Assembly: GCA_965153355.1 (NCBI GenBank)
Contig: OZ231126.1
Coordinates: 21,142,001-21,206,000 of the forward strand
Length of the DNA stretch: 64,000 bases
Reading direction: 5' to 3'
DNA from: Flaccisagitta enflata
Lineage: Eukaryota > Chaetognatha > Sagittoidea > Aphragmophora
The notes under the pieces are model-generated. The model searched no databases. It saw only the letters and a program-made list of their open reading frames with translations, and had not been told where the DNA came from. The translations under genes were made by a program, and so were the position numbers. Of the stretch, positions 21,136 to 33,360 are shown piece by piece; the first letter of the stretch is position 1; every line of letters starts with the position of its first letter.

Positions 21136-21705
21136 TTTAGTTGCGAACAAGCAACGCTATAAGAGGCTTTGTCCGTCCGTAAGTCCGTATGTCGATCAAT
21201 CGGTCCGTCCGTCAGTCCGTCCGTTCGTCCGCCCCTCCACCCGTCCGTCCCTCCGTCCATGAACACTAGTCGAAAAGTGCCAAAACGAGCATTATAGATG
21301 TTTTTTGTGCATATGGGTGGGGGACTTTGGGTGTGGATTAGGGTGGTCACGAAATAGGGTCAAATTTCAAAAAATGATATACTCAAGTTTTTTGCACAAA
21401 TATACCAAATAAAAAGGTTTTCCCACAAGTAGAGGTCTAAATTTGAAGATTAAACCATGGCAGCAAAACTATAGGCTTCATATGGCAATAAAAAAATCCC
21501 CATAGCAAGCCTTTAGTTTTGCCAACAAGGTTTCTTGTTTGGTTTCACTCCCCAGCTTGTGAGAAATCTTTCTTTTATTGGACATTTGCGCAAAGGGCTC
21601 AAGTATATCAATATATGAAATTCCGGACCACCCTAGTGTGGATGGGGGTTAGATGCCTTTGCCCACCCGTCTGCAACGATATTATAATCCCGTGTAACTT
21701 GTCCA
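21136..21705. mobile_element. HINE-like family E, interrupted by a hAT-like MITE
   Basis: The left hairpin TTTAGTTGCGAACAAGCAAC is followed by TATAAGAGGCTTTGTCCGTC and a long (GTCY)n tract. The right end is CCCACCCGTCTGCAACGATA...GTGTAACTTGTCC. A related right end (CCGCGACGATATTGTAACCC) is at 49800-49849. The middle is occupied by the insertion at 21339-21635. Confidence 0.65.
21339..21635. mobile_element. hAT-like non-autonomous element, 8-bp TSD GTGTGGAT
   Basis: 297 bp with terminal inverted repeats starting TAGGGTGGTC. Inverse-complement arms of about 100 bp share ATACT(C/T)AAG... and TTTCNCACAAG. Exact 8-bp duplications GTGTGGAT flank it (21331-21338 and 21636-21643). An 8-bp TSD and a YAGGGNTG-like terminus are characteristic of hAT. 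No transposase ORF. Confidence 0.85.
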
Positions 21706-21734
21706 TAAGCTCATTGTTTGTGACAAACAAAGGG

Positions 21735-21885
21735 ACAAACGGAAGAACGAACAAACAACCCTGTATACTACAGGACTTCGACTCCTTCGGAGCCGCTGCC
21801 AGTTAGAGAGGAATGATTTAAGGGCTGAGAGAGCTTTGTTTAGGTCAGATACTCCGGAAGACTTATTTGAGGCAATTTGAGACGT
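21735..21885. mobile_element. Group D right-end fragment, shared with 24195-24330
   Basis: CTGTATACTACAGGACTTCG, ACTCCTTCGGAGCCGCTGCC, then GGAATGATTTAAGGGCTGAG and GATACTC...TTTGAGGCAATTTGA. All of these recur at 24195-24330, so the two copies share at least 100 bp beyond the arm. Confidence 0.65.
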
Positions 21886-21905
21886 GGAAGGGCTTAAAAG
21901 GAGGG

Positions 21906-22234
<329 letters not shown>

Positions 22235-22395
22235 GCGAATGCTTTGTATGCCTGTTTCCGCCTCGTTATTATATTATAGCTTGATTTTACTTGCTCTTCT
22301 TATTTTCACTTCTATTAATTCAAAAACCCTCTGAAATACATGCTGCTTCACTGCATTTCATCATAAAGACCTCTGGTTGGAGCCATCTGAAAGTA

Positions 22396-22641
22396 AACAA
22401 GGTCATTAGACCTAAGTCGCGTGCGTCGGCACTTTCAGAAAAGTCAGGCAGACAGACTGACAAATAAATTTTTTTCAAAAAGATATTCGAAATCGCTGTT
22501 TACTTCTCAATGTCTCTTTTCTACCATTCAGAGACATAAAACACGCAATGAAAAGCCTTTAAAACCTTTTTGTGACGGATGGACCGACCGACGGACCGAC
22601 TGAAAAGTGGGTTATAGAGTCGAGTAGCATGCGACCAAAAA
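22396..22641. mobile_element. HINE-like family A2, diverged
   Basis: AACAAGGTCATTAGACCTAA then GTCGCGTGCGTCGG, a GACCGACCGACGGACC tract, AGTGGGTTATAGAGTCGAG and the hairpin AGTCGAGTAGCATGCGACC at the right. Confidence 0.6.
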
Positions 22642-23010
22642 TTAGTTCTTTTAGCTGTGAATATCAAAAAATGTAAACTCCTAGTCCCTAAAGGGCACAA
22701 CTATCTAAAATTGCCACAGATTGAAAATGGATGACTTTATTTCTCCTCTACCTCTCAAAAAGTCGAACTTTTTTATCAAGCAACTAAAAAGTGTATTCGA
22801 TTATCTTTTTAGTAATTATCCAGTCGAAAAGTATAAAAAACGCGAAAAAGGCCGCTGCCCCCCTCCCCCACGAGGATATCGTTCTTTAGCGTTACTTGTC
22901 CCCAGAATATGTTAAATCTGAACATTCATGTGTGATTAAACCAAGAGAGAGGGGAACACTGAATGAGGAGAGAGATTTTCTCCTTACTCAGTAAACATGG
23001 CCGAACACAA
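22642..23010. other. Unique DNA, nothing recognised
   Basis: No exon or element recognised. A GCCGCTGCCCCC patch at about 22850 resembles part of a D arm. Confidence 0.45.
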
Positions 23011-23012
23011 TA

Positions 23013-23659
23013 CGTTGGGAGCAAAGATGACCCAGACTGGGCCTGGGGGATGGATTTTAGGTATCTTAATTTCATTTGATTTATTGATCTATAAAACATT
23101 TACGATCTATGTTAATTAACGGTTGCTCTTTTGAGTGAGTGCTCTTTTCTCTTCTCCCAATCTTCAACTTGTGACTTGTCTTCATCAAGACTTCATTTTT
23201 AAAAGTAATAACCAAACATGATAGGTAGCGTATTATTGTACATGGTTTCAGAAATTAATTAGCTTAATCAGACTAATTTTAAAAGTTTTACATCTACTTT
23301 CAAAAAAGAGATGATGTTAAAAGAATCTTTTAGCAAATCTTGAAATGACAAAAAAAAAAAAAAAAAAAAAAAAAAAACGAAAAAAAAAAAACACGTTGAA
23401 ATGGTCCAATTGAGCTGGTTCTACTAAGTTAACCATGTAAAATTTTCTGCTAAATCCAATGAAATAGGTTAGAGCGTTCAAGAAAAAAAGTCTTGATGAA
23501 GTGAAGTCACAAGTTAATGTTTAGGAGATGCAGAGATATATACTCAAAAGAGCAACCTATAATCAATGAACATTTTAAACATTTTAAAGATCAAATGTTT
23601 GAACAAAATCAAGGTACTTAAAATCTCTCCTCCAGTCCTGGTCGTCTTTGCTCCCATCG
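23013..23659. mobile_element. TA-flanked foldback DNA transposon
   Basis: TA at 23011-23012 and 23660-23661. Inverted ends CGTTGGGAGCAAAGATGACC and CGATGGGAGCAAAGACGACC. Further inverted matches (GTTGCTCTTTTGAGT, CAACTTGTGACTT, TCAAGACTT) cover most of each half. A 35-bp A run with one C/G interruption lies at the centre. No ORF. Confidence 0.7.
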
Positions 23660-23919
23660 TACTCTACACGGCTGGATAGACAGCAGTTATAGGCTGATTT
23701 TTGCTATTGCCGATAAAAGAAATAAAAAGGACCAACCTCACAAGACTAGGATTTCATATTCATTAAAGGCAGATTTCTGTTACTCTTGGGTCTGTTACAA
23801 CAGGGTGTATCTATGATTTAGTTTCTTAGAAAAATTTCTTTTATTTTATATGTTGAATCTACAGACCGGTTTCTATAACAAAATACAGTAGAACCCTGCA
23901 ATAATCCAAAATGGATAAG

Positions 23920-24260
23920 CAAAGCCTGAGAGAGCCCAATGGAGGCCTTACAGGGCTGTTTTGTGGCTTGAAAGGTCTTATTGGAGGCCTGAGAGGGCTA
24001 AAGCCTAAAAGGCCTGATTTGAGGCCTGAGAGGCCTAATTTGAGGCCTGAGAGGTCTAATCTGATATCTGAGAGGCCTGGTTTGATGCTTAAGAGGCCTG
24101 GTTTGAGGCGTAAAAGGTCTAATTTGAGGCTTAAGAGGCTTAATGGAGGGGGGAACAAATGAAGAAACAAACAGATGAATGGATGAACAAACAAAAATCC
24201 TCCTGTGTTCTACAGGACTTTGTCTACTTTGGGGCAGCTACCAGTTTGAAGGGAATGATT
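23920..24260. mobile_element. Group D element fragment with GAGGCCTGA minisatellite
   Basis: About 10 copies of a 20-22 bp GAGGCCTGATTTGAGGC unit (23925-24150), then ACAAACAGATGAATGG and a decayed right arm (TTCTACAGGACTTTGTCTAC). Without a clear left arm. Confidence 0.65.
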
Positions 24261-24573
24261 TAAGGGCTGAGAGAGCTTCACTTAGATCAGATACTCTGCA
24301 AGATTTATTTGAGGCAATTTGACCCAAAGTCCTTTGATGTTTCCAAATTCTGAGTTTATGAGTTTGCTAGGTCCAGAACCCAATTCACTCAAAAATGAAA
24401 GTTTTTCATTCAGGATAGTGAAAGATTTAAAAATACTAATAAACATCTTTTATAAGCAAAAGTTTGTTACTGGCAATGTGGGATAAAAACATACCATTAC
24501 CGGCGGATACACTGAAGCGGGGTCCAGCTGTACAAAGTTACTCAGCAAGAATACACAGCTGCATTTAGCTTCA
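24261..24573. other. Unique DNA after D repeat
   Basis: The first 70 bp continue the repeat shared with 21799-21885. The rest is unrecognised. Confidence 0.45.
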
Positions 24574-24879
24574 ATGAAGCTGCGGTCATGGATAAGAGCA
24601 GCGGCTGCAAAAATACAGCAGTTGCGATACTTGGATGAAACTCTGCGCTACTGCTGCCGCATCCACGCAACTGAATCACCTCTGAGAACAAAAGATCAAA
24701 CGTTGCTTGACAGAGGACTCTATCCACAAACGCTAGAACTATTTGCCAATGAGTGTTCTTTTATTTTTTTCTGGTTCCAGGTGAACAACGATTTTGGTGT
24801 GCGGGTTACTAGATCAATGACATCTGAGAGGAAGAAAAGGGCTCGTCTACGGTGGACAATTGTAACCAGGTACCTATGA
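24574..24879 (+). CDS. Unrecognised ORF of 101 codons, possible exon
   Basis: Open from ATG at 24574 to TGA at 24877-24879 in DNA that is not a simple repeat. It reads RAAAAKIQQLRYLDETLRYC near the start and a basic SERKKRARLRW near the end. Inside it, TTTTTTTCTGGTTCCAG (ending 24780) followed by GTGAACAACG, and ACCAG before GTACCTATG (24868-24870), would make 24781-24869 an alternative internal exon. I recognise no domain. Chance remains likely, and no neighbour supports a gene. Confidence 0.2.
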   Translation: MKLRSWIRAAAAKIQQLRYLDETLRYCCRIHATESPLRTKDQTLLDRGLYPQTLELFANECSFIFFWFQVNNDFGVRVTRSMTSERKKRARLRWTIVTRYL

Positions 24880-25066
24880 GCTATACCATTTCACAACCAC
24901 TGCAAGGTCCCACCTGACGTCATAAACGGAGACAGCAAAAGACCAATTGGCTGTTCCGGCGATTTTGTATGTTTTTTTGCACGATTTTGTTTTTGTTTCC
25001 AAATCATCCGCCAGAGCGAAGCTTTAATTCAAGTAGCTTCGGGCCGTAATGCTTAAAACCCAGCCA

Positions 25067-25152
25067 ACCCTTAGCCCTAACGCTAACCATGTCCCTCGCC
25101 CTAACCCTAAAAGTATCCCCAACCCTAACCCTAACCTCATCCCTAACCCTAA
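25067..25152. repeat. Interstitial telomere-like repeat (CCCTAA)n, degenerate
   Basis: CCCTAACCCTAA units interspersed with CCCAACC, CCTCATCC and CGCTAACC variants over about 85 bp. Consistent with a telomere repeat of TTAGGG type in this animal. Confidence 0.75.
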
Positions 25153-25404
25153 TTCAAAAACCCGCTTAAAAAGTCTTAAAAACAAAAGATTACAGATAAC
25201 CATTCAACAGTACCGCTGTACCTTAATTTGGTGTAACATCGCTTTTAGGCGTCATGTTTCTGCCAACTTCAGAAAGCGTTATTGTTAGCGAAGTTGAAGA
25301 TTGGGTCGCGAAGTTATCACATAGACCTTCATCATCATCATCATCAGCATGTCTGCCTTAACCCTCTGACTATACACAACAATAACAAGAACAACTACTA
25401 CTTC

Positions 25405-25468
<64 letters not shown>

Positions 25469-25610
25469 CCAACAACGACAACAACAACAACAACAACAAC
25501 AACCTCAGAACTAACTTTCATAACGATAACAACTGCAATAACAATAACTACATAACATATGCATCATCATCATCAACATCAACATCATCATCAACAACAA
25601 GAACAACAGC

Positions 25611-25655
<45 letters not shown>

Positions 25656-25690
25656 AACAATGACAACAACAACAACAACAACATCAACAA

Positions 25691-25789
<99 letters not shown>

Positions 25790-25795
25790 CTCAAC
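25405..25795. repeat. (AAC)n microsatellites
   Basis: Two blocks, 25405-25505 and 25585-25795, with a short CATCATCAACATC linker. Poly-Asn/Thr/Gln and Leu/Val ORFs are artefacts. Confidence 0.97.
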
Positions 25796-25850
25796 GACAG
25801 CCGCAACTGCATCAACAAAGACAGCAAAAGAACAAAAACCGCTCGTAATT

Positions 25851-25946
25851 CAAATATGTGACGGGCCGATGAACAGACTAACAGACTGACAGACGGACCG
25901 ATAGACGGGCAGACCCACACGTTAAGGCGTGTCCGCGACTAGAAAA
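25851..25946. mobile_element. HINE-like end fragment
   Basis: GACAGACGGACCGATAGACG then CACGTTAAGGCGTGTCCGCGACTAG. This is a (GACC)n tract with a decayed terminal hairpin. Confidence 0.45.
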
Positions 25947-26167
25947 AAGCCCCTTGGTGATTTGTTTGACGGCGAAAGCTCAGCTGGGATGATGGTAAAT
26001 TCACCGAGTGTTCCGACTGGTTGCCGATCCCCAGACAGGCAATTGTAGTTTGCCGTCGCATCAGGATTGAGCATCCATATTCTAAGCTTACAAAGTGGAC
26101 TCGAGAAACCAGCACATCAGGGACACTAGTTGACTGAAAAGGATCCTCGTAAATTTGTGATGTATAT

Positions 26168-26168
<1 letters not shown>

Positions 26169-26257
<89 letters not shown>
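26169..26257. repeat. (GA)n microsatellite
   Basis: About 44 uninterrupted GA units. Confidence 0.98.
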
Positions 26258-26260
<3 letters not shown>

Positions 26261-27231
26261 TAATTTGCATATTGTAGCATATCAATTTTTCGTCCAATTT
26301 CTATATGGCTAAAAGAAGAAATGCGCCTCTTTTTTTTTATGATTGCTTACTTGCGCTACTTAAAAATGGGAGCCATTGAGCTGATGATCATTTTATGAGT
26401 TAAGAATTTCAATTGTGGTTCTCTATAAAATTCAAGCTTTTCTCACTGTTTCTTGCCACTGGATCTAAAAAAAATTCATCACATCTGCAGTAGGTTTCCA
26501 TTTCGTCCATCTTTACCACATGTTCGACCATGTTTTAAAGGCAACCGGTCCTCAACAGCAGGCCTTTAAAGTCGCCTAAATCTAAAAGGGAGCGCGGTTA
26601 AGGAGCAGACGACGAACGTAGCCTTAGATGTGTAAAAGACTTTTTTTGGGTACCAACATTTCATGTGTAAAGAAGCGAGCCGCTGGGAGAGTCTAAAAAG
26701 GGGTATTACCCTGCACCTTTTAATGATTTTGGAAAAAGTTGATCTTTTGAATTTTTTTTTCTTAAGCTTAACTGGAAAGGCATAAACGAATTCTAACAAG
26801 AGGAACCACAAGACAACTACTCCCTTCCTCAATGTTTTATCAGTTTTTAATGTTTAAGCATGTAGTTTACTTATAATTTAGCATCAGAGACTGTTATGAT
26901 GAAAAAATTAAATCAATAAGAAGTGGCGGCATCTTAATTCCAGTATGTTTACCGAGCAAATTTGAGATTCTCTATTGCAATAATCTTCATTTTATGGATC
27001 GAAAAATTATCTACCAGAAAATTCTTTGGACAGTTTCTAGTCTTTGATTACAAATGGTTCTTGATGATTGTGAATCATGGTGCTATGGAAATAGTGGAGA
27101 AGTGTTGATCAACCATTTTGTGCACCAATTTTTTTGAACAACAAAACGCTCTGTTGATTTAAGTTATGATGATTGCTAATGAATACTTTTTCCTTTCCTA
27201 GTGGACATATTCAACCTTAACTTTATCCAAC
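26258..27231. other. Unique AT-rich DNA, nothing recognised
   Basis: No element or exon that I can support. Confidence 0.5.
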
Positions 27232-27326
27232 TCCTATTGCCGGAAGAATTGATCTGACAACGGATTGTACTTAATGAGACATGAATCCATGGGAATCAAG
27301 AAAAAATCAATTCTTCCGCCAATTTA
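27232..27326. repeat. Short inverted repeat (about 20-bp arms)
   Basis: ATTGCCGGAAGAATTGATC and the inverse AATCAATTCTTCCGCCAAT, separated by about 50 bp. A very small MITE or hairpin. Confidence 0.6.
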
Positions 27327-27414
27327 GGTACCCTGGTTAAGGAGGGGTGACAGGGAGAAATCTGAGAGATCTTTTCTGAATACGGTTGGAATGGCTTTTA
27401 GATGTGTCCGGGAG

Positions 27415-27600
27415 AATTGCTGGTGATTTAAGGTTGACAGGTGTTTATTTTTCGTGGTGATGGGATCTGGGGCTGTGTGTACGTAAATTAGTGGTGATGA
27501 GGGGGTGATTTAGGAGTGACATGTATTCATTTATCGTGGTGGTAGGATCTGGGGCAGGTGAATTGGTAGTGATGACGGGGTGATTTGGGGTTTGACAGCT
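27415..27600. repeat. Two-copy tandem repeat (about 100 bp)
   Basis: GTGATTTAAGGTTGACAGGT...CGTGGTGATGGGATCTGGGG is followed by GTGATTTAGGAGTGACATGT...CGTGGTGGTAGGATCTGGGG and a third partial GGGTGATTTGGGG. Confidence 0.7.
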
Positions 27601-27633
27601 GAAAAAAATTCGGGACCCAAGAAATCTGCTTTT

Positions 27634-27686
27634 ATGCCGGATATACGGCAACCGAAGTCACGTGCCGGTGGGCAGGGGCAGTGATA
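27634..27686. mobile_element. HINE-like family A1, end fragment
   Basis: GCCGGATATACGGCAACCGA then GTCACGTGCCGGTGGGCAGG up to the start of the next element. Confidence 0.55.
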
Positions 27687-28594
27687 AACCAGGCCAACAC
27701 CTGTAAGTCGCGTGGCTGACTCTTGATACAATCTTTTATAATTGACTCAATCAACAGAATTCACTGAATTGATAAAAATTACTGTCGAGACACAAATGAC
27801 TGTCGGGACACAAATGACTGTTGGGACGCGAATGACTGTCAGGACACAAATGACTGTTGGGTCTGTTGGGACACGATGTGGGGACAAAATATTGGAACAC
27901 ATTGTTGGGATACATTGTCAGGACACAATGTTGGGACAAAATGTCAGGACACAATGTCGGGACACAATGTCGGGACACAAAGTCAAGACACATTGTCAGG
28001 ACACAATGTTGGGACACAATGTCAAGACATAATGTCGGGACACAGTGTCGGGACACAATTTTGGAACACAATGTCATGACACAATGTCAGGACACAATAT
28101 CGGGCGGGACACAATTAGAGATGCAGAAGCGGTAGATTTTTTGGACCGCTTCCACTTCCGCTTCCAAAAGGCATATTTGAGAATTGACAGCTTCCGCTTC
28201 CGCTTTCACTTCCGCTTCCACCATTTCAAAAAGCATAGCTTCCGCTTTTGCTTCCGCTTCCACCCTTTTAGAAGCCACAGCTTCCGCTTCCGCATCCGCT
28301 TCCGCTTCCGCTTCCGCTTCCGCTCCCACAATGTTGAGTATTTCACTATAACATTTATTTATATAAAATGTTTTTTCATGTAAAAAAAGAGAGGGGATAA
28401 AACGAGGAAATATAAAAGATAATAGAAAATATGTTAATAACATAGATATCAATATAATTTTTTTGCTGTCACTAGTTATTGCAATGAGTTTTAACAATTA
28501 TTTTGTCTTTATTTGTTTATTTATTTATTTGTTTAACTATATATTTATTCATTTATCTATCTATTCTATACCTTTCAACTAATCTTTGAAATCA

Positions 28595-28788
28595 TTTTTA
28601 GACGCATGCACGCGACTCTACAACCCGCTTTGTCCGTCGGTTGGTCAGTTGGTCCGTCGGTCACACTCTACTTTTTTTATAATTTTATTTCTTTGACCTC
28701 ACTGCTCCTGCCCAAATGATCTGGTGACCTCAAATATGGTCCCTGCCCACCCGCACGCAACTTTGGTAGCCGTTTATCCGGCCTTGTT
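28595..28788. mobile_element. HINE-like family A1 nested in the hAT-like element
   Basis: TTTTAGACGCATGCACGCGA (hairpin with one altered arm), CCCGCTTTGTCCGTCGGTTG, GCTCCTGCCCAAATGATC, CACCCGCACGCAACTTTGG, CGTTTATCCGGCCTTGTT. The hairpin is at the left end. Confidence 0.7.
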
Positions 28789-28929
28789 ATCTTAAACTTG
28801 TATATTTATTTATGACATCATTGGATCATCTATTTGCTTTTGTTATTCAAAAATTTATGAAATCAGGTCTTAAGGTATATGAGTCTTGCTCCTTTCCAAT
28901 TACCCAATCAACTGTAAATAAATGAAGAG

Positions 28930-29416
<487 letters not shown>

Positions 29417-30368
29417 GAGTGAGCAAAAGACAGACAGACAGACAGAAAGAGATAAACAAACAGACAGAAAAAAGTCAGATAAAGCGAAAAAAGAATAAAA
29501 GGATAGACCAACAGAGACAAACAGATGAAGGAAAAATATATAAAAAAAAAATAATAACACCAAGAAAAGAAAAAAAAACAAAAAATGAATGAATTATACT
29601 AAAATAAGTATCATTAAAACTGACATGATTATTGTCAAAATATTGTCAGGATCTGAAGTGGAAGCGGAAGCGGAAGTGGAAGCGCTTGATTATGCCCTTT
29701 CGCTTCCGCTTCCGCTTCCATTAGGCATCAAAAAAAGTTTTTGCTTCCGCTTCCGCTTCCACCTGATTTCAAAATTGCGCTTCCGCTTCCACTTCCGCTT
29801 CAGCTTCCGCTTCCATACTCAAACTACCGCTTCCACCCGCTTCCGCTTCCCCTTCTGCTTCCGCTTCTGCATCTCTAGACACAATGCCGGGACACAATGC
29901 CAGGACACAATGTCCTGACACACTGTCGGGACACAATATTGTGACACAATATTGGGACACAATATCGGGAGACAATGTTGGGACACAATGTTGGGACACA
30001 ATGTTGGGAGACAATGTCGGGACACAATGTTGGGACACAATGTCAGGACATAATGTCATAATGTTGGGACACAATGTTGGGACACAATAACTTAAAATGA
30101 CTTATCATGACAAGAAATGATTAAAAATAACAAAAAATGACATAAAATGACAAAAAGGACAAGAAATGACAAAATCGCAAAAGTAATTAAATGACTTTAA
30201 ATGATTTGAAATGACTTAAAATGATATTAAATGACGTAAAATGATTTAAAATGACCTAGAATGACTTATTATGACTCAAAATGACTTTATATGAAGAAAA
30301 AAAGCAGAGTGTTACTGACGGACCGATGGACCGACGGGCTGTAGAGTCGCGTGCGCGCGACTAAAAAA

Positions 30369-30484
30369 GATAACCAAGTATTTGGGCAGGAGCAAAAATT
30401 GCCCGTAAATGCTGAATAAGCTGAACTGACCGACGAATGGACAGACGGACTTAGCAAGTTATTGAGGCGCATGCCTGTGACTAA
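30369..30484. mobile_element. HINE-like family A, left-truncated
   Basis: ATTTGGGCAGGAGCAAAAAT, GACCGACGAATGGACAGACG, then GAGGCGCATGCCTGTGACTA, a decayed hairpin at the right. Confidence 0.5.
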
Positions 30485-30600
30485 CAAAGCCACATACACA
30501 GCTACCCCAGTCGCGTGCGGGTGGGCAGGTGTCGTATTTGAGGTCACTAGAGCATTTGGGCAAGAGCAGTGAGGCAGAACACCGCAAAAACGTCGAGAAA
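30483..30600. mobile_element. HINE-like family A1, right part missing
   Basis: AACAAAGCCACATACACAGC, CCAGTCGCGTGCGGGTGGGC, CATTTGGGCAAGAGCAGTGA. It stops before the (GACG)n tract. Confidence 0.6.
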
Positions 30601-30644
30601 GTGATGTTGACCTACATGGTTCAAGCTTCTTCAATATAATGGTG

Positions 30645-31084
30645 AATAGTCGCAAAAGCGTTAGATGGTCAGCAGTACCCGCGCCCTGCCTAAGTAGGTT
30701 GTGGTTGAAGTTGAGGGGGGAGCAGGGCAGCGGCCCCGAAGGGGTCGATGACCTATGCTTTCACATATATGGAGGATTTTCTCCTTCTTCTCCTCCTGAG
30801 TTTTGGGCCTCAAGGCCAGGATCTGGGCCTCTTGGCTGAGATTTTGACATTGAGGCTGAGATTTGGGTCTCAAGACTGAAATCTGGGCCTCCAGGCTAGG
30901 ATTTAGGCCTTGAGGCTAGGATTTGGACCTTGAGGCTGGGATTTGAGCCTCGAGACTGGAATTTGGTCCTTGAGACTGGGATTTGAGGGGGGGGGGACGT
31001 AGGAGGAGAAGGAGAAGAAGAAGAAGGAGAAAATCCCCCATATGTGTGAAAGCATAGGTCATCGACCCCTTCGGGGCCGCTGCC
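30645..31084. mobile_element. Group D2 foldback element with minisatellite
   Basis: Outer end AATAGTCGCAAAAGCGTTAG and ATGGTCAGCAGTACCCG. The left arm from 30725 (GGGCAGCGGCCCCGAAGGGG...GCTTTCACATAT) is matched in inverse by 31015-31084. Between them is a TTGAGGCTGGGATTTGGGCC array. Confidence 0.8.
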
Positions 31085-31943
31085 CAAAAGGAGACAACCC
31101 TCTTTCTATGGGCATCATCGCTCCCAAAGAATTGTACCTACCGACCAATGGTTAGTGGAAGCTATGGTTTACACATTCTGGGCGATTTGGAATTGACAGG
31201 AAATTTGGCACAAACAAATATTTGTAAAAGAGCACATCTAGGTGGGTTGATAAGCTGAAATTTGGATCATAACCTCATAATGAGTTCCACTGAACAACAG
31301 CATGGACCGTTATTCACTCTAACAGTTTCTGCAGCCTTGCGATGGCATTGAAGTTGAAATACCCTCTCATATTTTGCAGAGTTTATACCAGCTAAATTTT
31401 GCAAAATCGAATCTCTATAAAGTCTTATGAAATGTGTAACAAAAAGTATCTTACAAAAAGCTTTAGAAAAATGTTATTGAAAAATAGACTTAACATATAA
31501 AAATAAAATAAAACATTCAGAAGCTACTCAATACTGTATAGTATATGCTTCCACATATCCAATTTTAGGTACGACCTAAGTTTAGTGGTTACTGAAATTC
31601 AAAACCTTTGGATAAGTAATTTTTATGCAGAAAACAAGACTTTTGTCTTATCTCTCAAACAATTATAATTTTTCATTATAGCTATTTGGTTAAGGGATAG
31701 ATGTTAGTGCTGACTTCTGGCATTGACAGGGATAGTCAATTCAGCAAAGGTTAAATCCAATTGAAAAAAAGTAACTATGGGGATCCGACTCCCTAGCTGT
31801 TACCCCTCCTCTCAATTAAACTATTGGGGTGGGAATATGGACAATTTATACTATTTTGTGTTAAAGGGAAATCTTAATGATTGGAGGAATGGGAATTCAT
31901 CTTCAAGAAGATATATCATGGGATGATAGGTCACCATGAAGGG
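31085..31943. other. AT-rich unique DNA, nothing recognised
   Basis: No supported exon or element. Confidence 0.5.
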
Positions 31944-31953
31944 GTATAAACTG

Positions 31954-33360
31954 TAGGGCGGCTACCTGGAGGGTCAAATGTGGTCAAATTTCAGAACGCC
32001 TCAGCCAACTAACCATACACTCTTTGTCATATTTAAAAAGGAAATGAGGCCAGCGGAGATCGGTATCTGGACAGAAAACCCGCACGGCAAAACTATAGAG
32101 TTCACGGCGTCCAGGAACAAACCTTTGGTCTAAAAAAATTGTCAAGACTCCTGACCTGGGGAAATGTCTTTTTTGATGCATTAGCTACAAATCAATGGTA
32201 AGAATAAAAAAAAATGCTTAGAAATATAGCATTGATGGTCAAATAATAGCCAAAAAAGGCATTTTTAAGCATATCTTAGATTAAGAATTGTATTCATGGC
32301 CTCTAAAAGTATGTAGAAATGTATGAAAAGTTTGGCTACAGTGGTTAAACTAATGCTTTTACCTACTTCAGTTTGTTTAGAGTGATTTTCCAATAATCAA
32401 AACAAAACAAGGCCAAGTAGGCCAACGATGCCTCCTCTTTGAATGAATGTTTTTTATGAATGAATGTCATTTGTGAATGAATGAATGATTGAATGAATGA
32501 ATTACTTAATGTATGCTTCTTTTACTGGGGCAGAACCACTTTTCTGTTGAAAAAATGCTCGATTTTTATGTTTTCAATGAATGCGTTAACGACCGACCAA
32601 CCAACCATCCGACCAACCAAGGGACACAGCCTATTATAGAGATGTGAGGACGCATCTAAAAATGCCAAAAACTGTTGTAAAATGAATATCTTTTATTATT
32701 TTTTTTGCTATTTCTAAGCTCTAATCTATCAAATATTTCTAAAAACTAGCTGGATTATATTCCAGCATGAGTATTTTAACAATATTTATACACTTTTCAT
32801 AGTCTTTAAGAATCTTAAAGAGGTAATTATGAAAATAGGCTGAAAAAAATCAATTTGATAGTTTGAAATAGTTTTTTTAGTTTTTATCTATAAATAACCC
32901 TCTAAACTTACCAAATAGGTAAAAGCATTATTACAGCAACTATTGCCACACTTTTCAGATATTTTTTAAACAGCTTGAAGCTACAATCCTGATTTCTGAT
33001 ATAAGAAATATATAAAAATGCTTCATTTTTGCTATCTTTAAGCTTTGAATTCTATACTTCCAAGCCAATTTTTTTATTTTTGCCATAAATTAATAGCTAA
33101 TGCATCAAAAAAGACTTTTACCCAGATCAGGAGTCTTGACCATTTTTTTCGACCTATGGTTTGTTCCTGGACGCCGTGAGTTACAATGGGTGTAAAATTG
33201 CTTTCCTATACTTTACCATTGTGTTGCCGTGCGGGTTTCTTGGTCAAATACCGATCTCTGCTTGTCTGATTTACTGCCCAAATGCCGCTTAGAATGTAAG
33301 GTTAGATGGCGGAGGAATTTTAAATTTTGAGCCAAATTCACCCTTCAGGTAACCAGCCTA
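31954..33360. mobile_element. Large foldback DNA transposon with a HINE insertion
   Basis: Inverted ends TAGGGCGGCTACCTGGAGGG and TAGGCTGGTTACCTGAAGGG. Arms of about 270 bp also share GCCGTGCGGGTTT, CCAGGAACAAACC, AGTCTTGAC and TGATGCATTAGCTA in inverse. GTATAAA flanks both sides (31944-31950, 33361-33367), close to a 7-8 bp duplication. The termini resemble hAT. No transposase ORF. Confidence 0.65.
32406..32662. mobile_element. HINE-like hybrid (B-type body, C-type hairpin)
   Basis: AACAAGGCCAAGTAGGCCAA followed by CGATGCCTCC, ATGAATGAATG repeats, CGACCGACCAACCAACC, and the right hairpin AGATGTGAGGACGCATCT. Both the subterminal copy and the hairpin carry the C-type motif although the body is B-type. 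Confidence 0.65.

Noticed and set aside
23349-23390. Poly(A) tail of a retroposed gene
   Set aside because: It lies at the centre of a TA-flanked foldback element and not at the end of an insertion.
24781-24869. Accepted coding exon within the 101-codon ORF
   Set aside because: Kept only as a low-confidence candidate, since the product matches nothing I recognise.
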